Below are positions 1-8,016 of a stretch of DNA of 64,000 nucleotides, in pieces. Origin of the DNA: Lachnospiraceae bacterium M18-1 (lineage in GTDB: Bacteria > Bacillota > Clostridia > Lachnospirales > Lachnospiraceae); the NCBI GenBank assembly GCA_000403295.2, contig KE159605.1, forward strand, positions 1,944,193 through 2,008,192, given 5' to 3'. The position numbers and the translations under genes were made by a program. The notes beneath the pieces were generated by a model. That model worked only from the letters and a program-made list of their open reading frames with translations, did not search any database and was not told where the DNA came from. Numbering within the stretch: the stretch's first letter is position 1; each line of letters begins with the position of its first letter.

Positions 1-205
1 TGCCGTTCACCATGCCGACTACTGTCTTGTATCCTGCCATGTACTTGCCTGCGCCCTCAGACACACCAAGGATCACCGGGGACTTGCACTCTTCTGCTGT
101 CAGAAGAATGGCCTTTGTCCATTCCAGGTTGTTGATGTTGAACTGTCCAACCGCATAGTGGCCTGCTTTTGCTTTTTGAAGCATTTCTTTTGCTGATACT
201 AACAT
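1..205 (-). CDS. fba: Fructose-bisphosphate aldolase class II, N-terminal fragment
   Basis: Partial gene running off the left edge; only about 68 N-terminal codons are present. Translating the minus strand from the ATG at 205 gives [20 protein letters not shown] followed by QFNINNLEW, the typical start of zinc-dependent class II aldolases, which cleave fructose-1,6-bisphosphate to DHAP and glyceraldehyde-3-phosphate in cytosolic glycolysis. A strong ribosome site (TGGAGGAAAG on the minus strand at 211-220) supports this start. The zinc ligands and catalytic residues lie outside the window. The alternative reading on the same strand in another frame has no recognisable protein. A tagatose-bisphosphate aldolase of the same family cannot be excluded from the fragment. 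Confidence 0.9.
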   Translation of the reverse strand, partial: MLVSAKEMLQKAKAGHYAVGQFNINNLEWTKAILLTAEECKSPVILGVSEGAGKYMAGYKTVVGMVNG

Positions 206-356
206 AATAACTTTCCTCCAATTCTCCCACCCCGCCGCTTTTATGCAGCGGGAAATATTTTGACTCTTGTTCCATTATATCCCATTATCAAAAAAAAGAC
301 AATCTTAAATTTTATAGAATGCAGAATCAATTTTCCCTAAAAGCCATTTACGTTTT

Positions 357-815
357 TTATAGGCACGACTCCTCAAAGTCATATAAAACATCATTTGTAT
401 CCGGAACCTCCAGCCCCTGATCCAGTGCATAAATAATGATAGAATCCCGCCGGTTCCTGGCATCCAGACGCGGCATACGGGCCACCCTGAGAAGCTTCTC
501 TGTCCCTTCAAAATTTAACTTCATTGCCAGTGCGATGCTTATGACCACATCCCTGCTGGGATTCTTAATTCCCCGGAACACCTGATAAATATATTCGCCT
601 TTATGCGAACGGCTCGCGACCTGAGACACATTCAACCCGGAATCCGCCAAAAGCTTTTTTAAATATACATGCAGAGACACATCCAAAAATTCATCCTGAT
701 TCGAATGAATATACTGTGAAATGTTTTTTCCTTCTACAATCTCATTCACCAGATCTTCTGTTCTTTTCTTCATTGTTTCCCCCATTGCTTTTGCCAATGT
801 CTTGTTTGATTTCAT
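357..815 (-). CDS. XRE-like helix-turn-helix protein
   Basis: 152-residue soluble protein. Residues about 50-105 look like a Cro/CI-type helix-turn-helix domain (LKKLLADSGLNVSQVASRS, then a YQVFRGIKNPSRDVVISIA segment). The C-terminal part, with KLLRVARMPRLDARNRRDSI, resembles domains found in regulators that sit beside serine/threonine kinases in Clostridia. It is divergent from the kinase gene at 942 and shares a 126-bp control region, so it may regulate the kinase or be its phosphorylation substrate; that is inference from position. A good promoter precedes it. No enzymatic motif is seen. Confidence 0.75.
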   Translation of the reverse strand: MKSNKTLAKAMGETMKKRTEDLVNEIVEGKNISQYIHSNQDEFLDVSLHVYLKKLLADSGLNVSQVASRSHKGEYIYQVFRGIKNPSRDVVISIALAMKLNFEGTEKLLRVARMPRLDARNRRDSIIIYALDQGLEVPDTNDVLYDFEESCL

Positions 816-829
816 TTGACTCCTGTCTC

Positions 830-858
830 ATACTATACTAAAATATTTTTAAAGTCAA
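830..858 (-). promoter_or_regulatory. Sigma-A type promoter of the XRE-like gene
   Basis: On the minus strand TTGACT (858-853) and TAGTAT (835-830) are separated by exactly 17 bp, reading toward the gene that starts at 815. The leader is short (about 15 nt). Confidence 0.65.
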
Positions 859-941
859 ACATTCTCTCTTGATATTTCGCAACTATTCAATACCTTCATA
901 GTTACGATATTACCACAAATAAAGAAAGGGCAGATTATTCC

Positions 942-2414
942 ATGACAGAGGCCGCTTTAAAATACAAACTGGAATGTTATAAAAAAATAGAAGTTCTAAA
1001 CGAAAAGGGTAATTTATGGCTTATAAAAGATTCCGTGTCCGGAAAGCTTTTTATCATGAGGAAGCTTTCCATGGAGCATAGGTGTATCTATCAGACCCTT
1101 TGCTCCATCCGACATCCCCATATTGCAGAAGTTCTTGACGTATTTCCATATCAGGATGAGTTGTATGTGATTGAAGAATATCTGGCAGGAAGAACCCTGG
1201 CTGACTTCCTGAAAGACGAAGGGGCAATGGGCAGGCAGGCGCTTGCTATCGGGAAGCAGCTTTTAGACGCCCTTGTGTTCCTCCATGAAAACCATATCAT
1301 CCACCGTGATATAAAGCCGGAAAATATCATCATCGACGGCAGCGGCTCCATAAAGCTGATTGATTTTGATATTGCAAGACAGTTTTCCGAAGAGAAAAAA
1401 GAAGACACGACCGTAAAGGGCTCCCGCATCTATGCTCCGCCGGAGCAGTATGGCTTTGCGCAGTCGGATTTCCGTACCGATATCTATTCTTTCGGCATTA
1501 CCTTAAATGAGCTTGCTACAGGGCATTTTCCCGAAGAGGCCCTATGCCATGGGATTCTGAGGAAAATCGTACTGAATTGTACGGAATTTGACCCAAAACG
1601 CCGATATCAGACCGCCGCACAGGTTTTGGCGCATCTAAGGCGGCTTGAACGAAGGCATTTCATATGCAGGTTGTCCGCAGTGCTTCTGCCAATATTCCTC
1701 GTAGCAGGAAGCCTTGCTGTAAAAAGACTTGCATATACTCCGGATGACAGTTCTCTGCCCCCAGAACATTCCCAGGCCGACGATTCTCTATCTCCGGAAA
1801 GCGTCCCGGCAGACGGTTCGGCTGCAGGTCCTGATCCAACAGACGAAAGCCTGATGTACGAATTATATTCCTTTCCAAATCCAATTACACTTGCTACTAT
1901 GGTTCTAAGGGATTCTGAGTCCGATTCGTTTTCGATCGACTTGCGGGAAGACTTCATAGTTGCTGTAGATACCAAGAAGAACGAGGACCGTCTGGTTTTT
2001 TCCTGCTCATCGGAATATGAGAAGGACGCGCACTTTTCCTTTGAAGACATCTATATCGAAGAATATAAGCAAGAATGTATACAGAATCATGGGTATGACC
2101 CATCAGAATTTTCTACCGTGTATGAAATCGTAGTTACAGATATCAACGGAGACGGCACGGATGAATTCCTGGTCACGCTTGCGCGCGCAAATTGGGTCGA
2201 GGCACGGATTCCTGAATACTCAGACTATGTAATAGAGTATTCCCTGACCTGGGTCTTATACCTGACGGAAGAAAATAACTTCGCCTGTTCGGATCCGCTC
2301 TTCATAAATTCAAGAGGTCCTACCCTGCTGTTTAATGATGTTCTGAATAGTTATAATGACTATTACACCTTTCAAGATGGAAAATGGGTAATCTGGGATC
2401 CGTGGTATTCATAA
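942..2414 (+). CDS. Membrane Ser/Thr protein kinase with extracellular domain
   Basis: 490 residues. The kinase domain spans about 10-235: Lys41 in FIMRKL, HRDIKPEN at 121-128 (catalytic Asp123), a metal-binding motif reading DFD (141-143) rather than DFG, and the activation segment end APPEQYG. The glycine-rich loop is degenerate (no clear GxGxxG), which is unusual but seen in divergent bacterial kinases. One transmembrane helix lies at about 241-260, followed by a Ser/Pro/Asp-rich linker and an extracellular domain with a calcium-loop-like DINGDGTDE at about 400-408. It probably senses something outside and phosphorylates cytosolic partners. A ribosome site (AAAGAAAGGG) lies about 12 nt upstream. 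Neighbours are two XRE regulators. Substrate unknown. Confidence 0.88.
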   Translation: MTEAALKYKLECYKKIEVLNEKGNLWLIKDSVSGKLFIMRKLSMEHRCIYQTLCSIRHPHIAEVLDVFPYQDELYVIEEYLAGRTLADFLKDEGAMGRQALAIGKQLLDALVFLHENHIIHRDIKPENIIIDGSGSIKLIDFDIARQFSEEKKEDTTVKGSRIYAPPEQYGFAQSDFRTDIYSFGITLNELATGHFPEEALCHGILRKIVLNCTEFDPKRRYQTAAQVLAHLRRLERRHFICRLSAVLLPIFLVAGSLAVKRLAYTPDDSSLPPEHSQADDSLSPESVPADGSAAGPDPTDESLMYELYSFPNPITLATMVLRDSESDSFSIDLREDFIVAVDTKKNEDRLVFSCSSEYEKDAHFSFEDIYIEEYKQECIQNHGYDPSEFSTVYEIVVTDINGDGTDEFLVTLARANWVEARIPEYSDYVIEYSLTWVLYLTEENNFACSDPLFINSRGPTLLFNDVLNSYNDYYTFQDGKWVIWDPWYS

Positions 2415-2475
2415 CTGTACCGACAGCACAGTACAAAACGCCTCACCTGATGTACAATACATTCAGATGGGGCGT

Positions 2476-2811
2476 TTATAATTCATCAAGATGGCCCGCC
2501 AGCACTTTTGCGGTACGCCAGAACTGCTCTCTTTTTGTCTGGCTGGAGCCTTTCAGAGACGAAGCAATCTCAATCGGCAGCGAAGTTTCCTGCACCATAC
2601 GGCCCAGAAGGAGATAATCCGTGCTCACATTCAGGACACCCGCAATCTTATACAGACTCTCAACCGACAATTTGCGGGAACCGCGTTCAATATGCCCGAC
2701 AAAAGATGTGGACAGGTCACAGGCTTCTCCCAACTGTTCCTGTGTCAGGCCAAGACCTTCCCGCTGCAGGCGGATTCTCCCCCCGATATCTGAGTAGTTG
2801 ATCTGATTCAT
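2476..2811 (-). CDS. XRE-family transcriptional regulator
   Basis: 111 residues with a textbook helix-turn-helix XRE domain at about 9-65 (IRLQREGLGLTQEQLGEACD, then FVGHIERGSRKLSVESLYKIA), a family that binds short operators and often controls neighbouring genes. The short C-terminal tail is helical with no known sensor. The gene has a strong ribosome site (AGGAGGTGCC) and a promoter at 2842-2870. It is divergent from the three-gene cluster at 2993-4717, and paired repeats in the intergenic region are the likely operator. It ends about 60 bp from the kinase stop, convergent to it. Confidence 0.88.
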   Translation of the reverse strand: MNQINYSDIGGRIRLQREGLGLTQEQLGEACDLSTSFVGHIERGSRKLSVESLYKIAGVLNVSTDYLLLGRMVQETSLPIEIASSLKGSSQTKREQFWRTAKVLAGHLDEL

Positions 2812-2841
2812 GGCACCTCCTGAATATCTTTTATTCTATGT

Positions 2842-2919
2842 AGTATACGTGATTTTATTCCATTCATAAACGCACTATAAGAAGTATTTATTGACTATAA
2901 GAATCATTCAAGGTATAAT
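2842..2919. promoter_or_regulatory. Divergent promoters with direct-repeat operator
   Basis: Minus strand: TTTATG (2870-2865) and TATACT (2847-2842), 17-bp spacer, for the XRE gene. Plus strand: TTGACT (2891-2896) and TATAAT (2914-2919), 17-bp spacer, for the gene at 2993. The 10-mer ACTATAAGAA occurs at 2874-2883 and again at 2894-2903, two helical turns apart and overlapping the plus-strand -35, a plausible binding site for the XRE protein. Confidence 0.6.
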
Positions 2920-2992
2920 AACCAGAAACAAAGAAAAAAGGATGGGAAATTCTGTTATTTCCATGTCCTAGAGAAAGGAGTGGTGATATAAG

Positions 2993-3388
2993 ATGAACGA
3001 ATGTTCCACAGCTACTGTCACAGCTTCCATTCGGAAGCACTTCACAGCGGTTTATAAAGCCGCCGCAGATTTTCCTGATATACCGTTGTTTTATCAAGCC
3101 ATGGCACTGATCGGCAGTGCAGATGCCTTGATAAAAATTGTGGATAAAAATGACCGCGGTGTACCGCCCGTACAGACATTGCTCAGGTTACTTGATGAGC
3201 ACGGCTTTGAGCCCGCGAAACCAACCGATGATGACAGGCGGCATCTGGGAATGCTTCTGGCATATGTATTCAAACATGTATTGCAGTATGAAGACCAGAA
3301 AGCCAATATCCCTGTCGAAAAAAATCAGTGGGGAATCAGGACAGCAGCTCTTTACTATGGCAGGCCGGATTTTATAATTGTAAAATGA
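2993..3388 (+). CDS. Hypothetical protein, 131 aa
   Basis: Not recognised. It is a soluble, mostly helical protein with no signal peptide or membrane segment and no enzymatic motif that I can name. The ribosome site GAAAGGAGTGG lies about 10 nt upstream of the ATG, and a near-consensus promoter lies at 2891-2919, so it is very probably expressed. It is the first gene of a co-directional cluster; the next gene begins about 22 bp after its stop. The mix of hydrophobic helices (residues about 30-50 and 85-98) suggests a compact helical bundle. Role unknown; context links it to the regulator at 2476. Confidence 0.6.
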   Translation: MNECSTATVTASIRKHFTAVYKAAADFPDIPLFYQAMALIGSADALIKIVDKNDRGVPPVQTLLRLLDEHGFEPAKPTDDDRRHLGMLLAYVFKHVLQYEDQKANIPVEKNQWGIRTAALYYGRPDFIIVK

Positions 3389-3410
3389 AAAGATGAGGAG
3401 TCGTAAAAAC

Positions 3411-3743
3411 ATGGATAAGAACACGGAAGACAATTTAAAGAAAATCGCAAAGGAATTATCCGAAAAAACCGGAAAAGCCGCCGACATGGCGCGGGATAAG
3501 ATCACAAGTCAGGGGGAGAATGAAAAAGCAAAGAAAACAGCTATGGGATCTAAAAAGAATATTTGGAAGATTATCATAATCATCATTCTTCTTGTTGCAG
3601 TATTCGAGTCTTGCGGAAATAATTGTAAAGAAAGAGGATGCCATGAAAAGCTTTATAAGGACGGATATTGTCGGGCACATTTCATGATGCATATAGCTGA
3701 TGAGTATTTGGATGATTATTATAATCCTGATTATGGAAAGTAA
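3411..3743 (+). CDS. Small membrane protein with duplicated N-terminal module
   Basis: 110 residues from the ATG at 3411, chosen over the ATG at 3393 because AGGAG (3396-3400) lies 10 nt before it. The N-terminal helix MDKNTEDNLKKIAKELSEKT is amphipathic and charged. It is followed by a single membrane helix (about IIIIIILLVAVF), then a short Cys-rich segment (CGNNCKERGCHEKLYKDGYC) and an acidic tail. The N-terminus is nearly identical to that of the next gene, indicating a local duplication. Topology suggests the Cys-rich tail faces outward. Function unknown. Confidence 0.6.
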   Translation: MDKNTEDNLKKIAKELSEKTGKAADMARDKITSQGENEKAKKTAMGSKKNIWKIIIIIILLVAVFESCGNNCKERGCHEKLYKDGYCRAHFMMHIADEYLDDYYNPDYGK

Positions 3744-3841
3744 TATATCAGAATACTGAACCATATTGTGCAAATATGTCTAAACAATGGAGAAGTCGAT
3801 TATTTGGATTACGAAATGAGAAAAGGAGCGAGCAGAAAAAT

Positions 3842-4717
3842 ATGGATAAGAATACAGAAGCCCATTTAAAAAAGGCGGCAAAGGAGCTGGCAGAAAAAAC
3901 TGGCAAAGCCGCTGACATCGCGAAGGATACGATCGCAAGTCAGATGGAGAATGAAAATGTGAAGAATGCGACCCAGACGGCGGCAAAGGCAGCAAAAGAG
4001 AGCAAAGAAAAATTTACGAAGCATGGCAAACGTTTTGCGCAGGACGTCCTTGAGCTAAAAGATGGGGCGAGAACTGAAAAGAATTATAAAACCGCATTCA
4101 AAATGATTCTGCTCATGTGCGCCGTTGCCTTGACTGCGCTCTTCATCCACGAAATGATTGGTTTTGATATGGTATTTGAAATTTGCGCCCTGATTGCTCT
4201 CGCCGTATTGATCTACAAGGCTGTCAAGAAAAAGCCAAAGAAAAACGCCGCCATCGCCTTGATCGCATTTACTGTCCTTTCCGGGATATTCGGGGCGATG
4301 ACCGGCTCCGGCCGCGTGCCTGACAATGTTCTGGATTATATAGGGACGAAAGACCGGGCTGTTTATAAGACTTATGACAAGAATGATTTTTACGATAGCG
4401 GATATGGAACTTTGGCTAATGCAAAAAATAACCACAGCGGCCTGCCGCATATAGATTTATATAACGGCAAAGTCCGTTGTATCAGATTGGACTCCGGTAT
4501 GCATGCCTCTTTGAATGTAGGAGGACTTCATATAGGAGATAGCTACAATCAGGCAGAGGCATGTATGGCAAAACAAAAAGCTGATAGAGTCCCAGGCTTT
4601 CCCATGGAATATAATCTTCGATATAAAGGAAATGACTTAAAAATTACAATTTACCTTGATAATCTAGATACCAACGGGATAGTAACATGTATTACCATAG
4701 TAAATCCAGTTTCATAG
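3842..4717 (+). CDS. Membrane protein sharing the duplicated N-terminal module
   Basis: 291 residues from the ATG at 3842 (AGGAG at 3824-3828). An upstream in-frame ATG at 3776 is less likely because the conserved module begins at 3842. The N-terminus MDKNTEAHLKKAAKELAEKT, extending through GKAADIAKDTIASQ, matches the preceding protein at most positions and forms an Ala/Lys-rich amphipathic helix. Two or three membrane helices follow (around MILLMCAVALTALFI, VFEICALIALAVLIY and AIALIAFTVLSGIFG), then a soluble C-terminal domain of about 120 residues with no recognised family. It may anchor an envelope-stress or sensing unit; this is inference. Confidence 0.65.
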   Translation: MDKNTEAHLKKAAKELAEKTGKAADIAKDTIASQMENENVKNATQTAAKAAKESKEKFTKHGKRFAQDVLELKDGARTEKNYKTAFKMILLMCAVALTALFIHEMIGFDMVFEICALIALAVLIYKAVKKKPKKNAAIALIAFTVLSGIFGAMTGSGRVPDNVLDYIGTKDRAVYKTYDKNDFYDSGYGTLANAKNNHSGLPHIDLYNGKVRCIRLDSGMHASLNVGGLHIGDSYNQAEACMAKQKADRVPGFPMEYNLRYKGNDLKITIYLDNLDTNGIVTCITIVNPVS

Positions 4718-4994
4718 CATTTTTTAAATGGGCCGCATCGCTATTATAAATGTTTTTATCAGCATGAGACCATGAAATTTACTTAAAGCATTGCCAAAGC
4801 TGTTCCAAAGCTGAAACAGAGCATTAGAACAGCTTTGGAATCCAGCTTTGGAATCCAGCTTTAAAATTTGCTTATATTTTACATCCTCCCGTAATAAAAA
4901 TTGGGACGGAAAATCCGTCCCGCTATTAGGTTCGCACTCTGAGCGGCGAAGCACTCACCATTATATCCAATCCCAAATCAAATAGCAACCATTT
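4718..4994. other. Intergenic region with short repeats
   Basis: Between convergent genes. It contains a triplicated AGCTTTGGAATCC-like unit (about 4830-4862) that is also complementary to TTCCAAAGCTG about 20 bp upstream, so the RNA could fold into alternative hairpins. Its right part holds the terminator of the asparagine-synthetase-like gene. An in-frame stretch of 76 codons on the minus strand looks non-coding. Confidence 0.5.
4896..4921 (-). terminator. Rho-independent terminator of the AsnB-like gene
   Basis: GGGACGGA (4903-4910) and TCCGTCCC (4914-4921) form a perfect 8-bp stem with a 3-nt loop. On the minus strand the stem is followed by a T-run, 70 bp after the stop at 4995. Confidence 0.8.
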
Positions 4995-6533
4995 TTACCG
5001 CTTCACAAAATATTCCTCATACCACACAAGAAACGTATAGATCGTCCACACCTTTCTCCAGTTGTCCGAATTGCCCCCTATGTAATCCTCAAAAATCCCG
5101 TTGATCTCCTCCACATGGAAGAACTTCTCCGCAATCTCACTCTGGAAAAGTCTCCGCACATCCTGATTATACCGGTCGTCTGCCATCCAGATGCGGATCG
5201 GCACAATGAAGCCCAGCTTCTTGCGGAAAGCGATCTCCTCCGGCAGCACCTTTGCCGCCGCGGTACGGAACGCCACCTTGTTCTGCTCTTCGTTCACCTT
5301 GTACCGGGAGGGCATCCTGGACGCGATGTCGAAGATCCGCATGTCAGTAAGCGGCATTCGAATCTCCAGGCCGGCCGCCGTACTCATCTTGTCCACATTC
5401 AGGTAGATATCCCCTTCCAGCCAGATCTGGATATCGATATCTGACATTTTAGACAGCGGGTCAAGCCCTTCAATCTCTTCATAGATCTCCTTGACCAGAT
5501 TAATAGGCAGATTCGTTTCATCATACCGCTTCAGAATCCGCTTCTTCTCGTCTTCCTTCATGATATTGGTATTGCCCACGTAAAAGGTCTTAAGGTTCTC
5601 CCCGTAGCGCTCTGCATTGCGGTACATATTATAGCCGCCAAAAAATTCATCCGCCCCTTCTCCGGAATAGCACAGCTTCGTGTGCTTCGCTGTATCCTGG
5701 CAGGCGATGGCAAACACGATGGCCGAGGCATCCCCCAAAGGCTGCTCCATATGGTACATAACATAAGGCACGATACCGAAATACTGGTCAGGCGTGATCA
5801 GACTGCGGAAACACTCCCGGCCCAGGATCCTTCCCGTCTGCGCCGCCAGCCTGGACTCATCGAAGCGTTCCTCGGCATAGCCGCAGGTGTCCGCTGTTTT
5901 CGCGTCGGACATAGCCAGTACATAGGAAGAGTCCACACCGCCGGACAAAAAGGATTCTGCAGTTTCGTCCTTTGCTTTCACCTCCGGCATGATCTTCTGA
6001 ATGGTGCTGTGGATTTCCTCCGCCCAGTCTTCCAGATTTTTGCTCTCATCCGGATGAAATCCCGGCATCCAGTAGCGCTCCACCGTAATCTTCCCTGCTT
6101 TCCAGATCAGATAACGTCCGGGCAGGAGCTTTTTCACCCCCTTAAAAAATGTATCCTCTCCGGCGCCGTAGGTCAGAGTGAGGTAGATCTGCAGCATATC
6201 CTCGTTTAATTCTTTCACAAATCCGGGCTGCTCCATGATCCTTCGGATCGTAGTGCCGTAAAGCAGCCTTCCATCCTCTGTCTGATAGTAGTAGAATGGT
6301 TTCGTCCCGAACTGGTCCCGGAGACAGAAGAGAGTCTCTTCTTCCTCATCCCACAGCGCAAATGCAAACATCCCGTAGATATGATCTGCCATCTGGCAGC
6401 CCCATGTCTTGTATGCCGCTGTCAGAATCGCCTGCTCACGTTCCTCGCGGGACAGAGACGAATCGATCCCCAATTCCCCGCACAGCACTTCCCAGTTTCG
6501 GATATGCCCCCTGTATTCTTTTACCTTTATCAT
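4995..6533 (-). CDS. Asparagine synthetase-like protein lacking the N-terminal nucleophile
   Basis: 512 residues. The C-terminal two thirds is an AsnB synthetase domain: PP-loop SGGVDSS (about 200), SGEGADEFFGGY, and LEIRMPLTD. The N-terminal part matches the glutaminase fold only from the position equivalent to about residue 75-80 of AsnB (YRGHIRNWEVLCGEL corresponds to the usual NGEIYNYxELxxxL). The Met-Cys start that supplies the catalytic Cys, and the HRGPD segment, are missing. An in-frame stop lies about 24 bp upstream of the ATG, so the start is firm. The protein could still make an adenylate and use ammonia, like lasso-peptide cyclases or beta-lactam synthetases. It follows nagA in the same direction. 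A genuine short variant and a decayed gene are both possible. Confidence 0.85.
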   Translation of the reverse strand: MIKVKEYRGHIRNWEVLCGELGIDSSLSREEREQAILTAAYKTWGCQMADHIYGMFAFALWDEEEETLFCLRDQFGTKPFYYYQTEDGRLLYGTTIRRIMEQPGFVKELNEDMLQIYLTLTYGAGEDTFFKGVKKLLPGRYLIWKAGKITVERYWMPGFHPDESKNLEDWAEEIHSTIQKIMPEVKAKDETAESFLSGGVDSSYVLAMSDAKTADTCGYAEERFDESRLAAQTGRILGRECFRSLITPDQYFGIVPYVMYHMEQPLGDASAIVFAIACQDTAKHTKLCYSGEGADEFFGGYNMYRNAERYGENLKTFYVGNTNIMKEDEKKRILKRYDETNLPINLVKEIYEEIEGLDPLSKMSDIDIQIWLEGDIYLNVDKMSTAAGLEIRMPLTDMRIFDIASRMPSRYKVNEEQNKVAFRTAAAKVLPEEIAFRKKLGFIVPIRIWMADDRYNQDVRRLFQSEIAEKFFHVEEINGIFEDYIGGNSDNWRKVWTIYTFLVWYEEYFVKR

Positions 6534-6674
6534 TGTCGTACCTCTCTTCTTCTTTTATCAGAAACTTCCGCAAATCCTTTCGCAGAAGTTCATTCCTGTC
6601 TGTCCGCAGATACCGCCGGCAAAGCTGCTGGTACTGTCGGGTTACAGGACACATTTCCTTCTGCTTTCAGCACA

Positions 6675-6715
6675 TAAGGAACTGTCATGAAATCACATTC
6701 CATGACAGTTCCTTA
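6675..6715. repeat. Perfect 15-bp inverted repeat
   Basis: TAAGGAACTGTCATG (6675-6689) and CATGACAGTTCCTTA (6701-6715) are perfectly complementary with an 11-nt loop. It lies between nagA and the AsnB-like gene. There is no adjacent T-run, so it may be an operator, an RNA-processing hairpin or a weak terminator. Confidence 0.7.
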
Positions 6716-6760
6716 CTACCGCGAATATTGAGCTACTATTCACAGTCATTTCACTCTTTC

Positions 6761-7897
6761 TCATTTTTCAAGCTTTCTTCCATTAATATATACGGCCTTC
6801 ACCTGCAGATCCTTGTCCAGCAGGACCAGGTCCGCATCCTTCCCCGGTGTGATGCTTCCGCACCTGTCATAGATCCCGATCTCCCGAGCCGGGTTGGCTG
6901 TTGCGCAGCCCACTGCTGTTTCCAGCGGGATCTCCATATCCATGACCGCCCTGCGCAGGCATCCCATGAGGTTTGTTGCCGAGCCGGCAATCGTTCCGTC
7001 TGCCAGGGTTGCTTTCGCCCCCTTTACATACACATCCTGTCCGCCCAGCGTATACTGTCCGTCTGTCAGTCCGGTGGCCCTCATACTGTCACTGATCAGA
7101 ATGACCCGCTCTGCCCCGAACATCTCAAAGGTCGCGCGCACGACAGAAGGATGGATATGGATTCCGTCGCAGATCAGTTCTACATGACAATCCTGCGCGT
7201 CCCGGGCAGCTCCGATCACACCCGGGTCCCGATGGTTCAGCGGCGGCATGGCGTTATACAGATGGGTCACATGGCTTGCCCCTCTTTCCAATGCTTCCGA
7301 CGCGGTATCATAGTCCGCCGTCGTATGCGCGATGGAAATGACTGTCTCTCCCTTTACCTCATCAATAAAATCCATTGCCCCCTCGGTTTCCGGCGCAATA
7401 TCCACCAATCGGATGAGACCGCCGGACTCCTCCTGCAGCTTCCGGTACAAAGGCACACTGCAGGGCCGGATATGGTCCGCCGCCTGTGCCCCTTTCTTTT
7501 TTGCGCTGATGAAGGGGCCTTCCATATTGATACCCACCAGCTTCGCTTTTCCTTCCGTATCCGCTTCCTGCTTCCGGTACTCTCCCGCCGTACTCATGAT
7601 CTCATGAAGCAGCTTCTCTTCCAGCGTCATGGTTGCCGGACAGATCGACGTGATCCCGTTTGCAGCCTCATACTCTGCCATTCGTCCGATAGCTTCCGCC
7701 GACGCGTCACAGAAATCATCCCCGACACAGCCGTGAAAATGGATATCCACCAGCCCCGGGATGGCAAAGCAGCCTTCCCCGTCAATTGTCTCATCGCTCT
7801 CTGCTGCGTCCGCCGCAAACTTTCCTTCCTTTATATAAATCTCGCCTTCTGTAAAAACCTGGTCTTCTCCATATACCAATACATTTTTTATTACCAT
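6761..7897 (-). CDS. nagA: N-acetylglucosamine-6-phosphate deacetylase
   Basis: 378 residues, usual length. It hydrolyses GlcNAc-6-P to glucosamine-6-P and acetate in the cytosol, feeding the deaminase encoded just upstream. Visible motifs are the metal-binding HFHG near residue 53, EGPFISAKKKGAQ (Glu metal ligand), the substrate loop HLYNAMPPLNHRDPG, and CDGIHIHP. The catalytic Asp lies in LISDSMRATG. Nothing is missing. It follows nagB by about 120 bp containing a hairpin, indicating a nagBA operon for amino-sugar use, probably from mucin or cell-wall recycling. Confidence 0.95.
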   Translation of the reverse strand: MVIKNVLVYGEDQVFTEGEIYIKEGKFAADAAESDETIDGEGCFAIPGLVDIHFHGCVGDDFCDASAEAIGRMAEYEAANGITSICPATMTLEEKLLHEIMSTAGEYRKQEADTEGKAKLVGINMEGPFISAKKKGAQAADHIRPCSVPLYRKLQEESGGLIRLVDIAPETEGAMDFIDEVKGETVISIAHTTADYDTASEALERGASHVTHLYNAMPPLNHRDPGVIGAARDAQDCHVELICDGIHIHPSVVRATFEMFGAERVILISDSMRATGLTDGQYTLGGQDVYVKGAKATLADGTIAGSATNLMGCLRRAVMDMEIPLETAVGCATANPAREIGIYDRCGSITPGKDADLVLLDKDLQVKAVYINGRKLEK

Positions 7898-7928
7898 ATT
7901 CTATGCCTCATCACTTTCCTATAATCTG

Positions 7929-7966
7929 TCTGCCTGCAGCCGCACAGCATCACATCTGCAGGCAGA
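7929..7966. repeat. Intercistronic hairpin between nagB and nagA
   Basis: TCTGCCTGCAG (7929-7939) pairs with CTGCAGGCAGA (7956-7966), 16-nt loop. There is no T-run, so it is more likely an mRNA-stability or processing element than a terminator. Confidence 0.5.
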
Positions 7967-8016
7967 GACTATGCTTTCAGGCCCCCGCCGCAGGCAGTTT
8001 ACAACCGGCCCGGTCT

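Noticed and set aside
4724..4954. 76-codon minus-strand frame
   Set aside because: Spans repeats and the terminator, and has no ribosome site or family.
6436..6654. 72-codon frame with Met-Cys start upstream of the AsnB-like gene
   Set aside because: Considered as the missing glutaminase N-terminus, but after MC it has no similarity to it and the frame differs; kept only as a remark.
6296..7924. Plus-strand frame of 542 codons
   Set aside because: Shadow of nagA and the AsnB-like gene; composition is Arg/His/Cys rich and meaningless.
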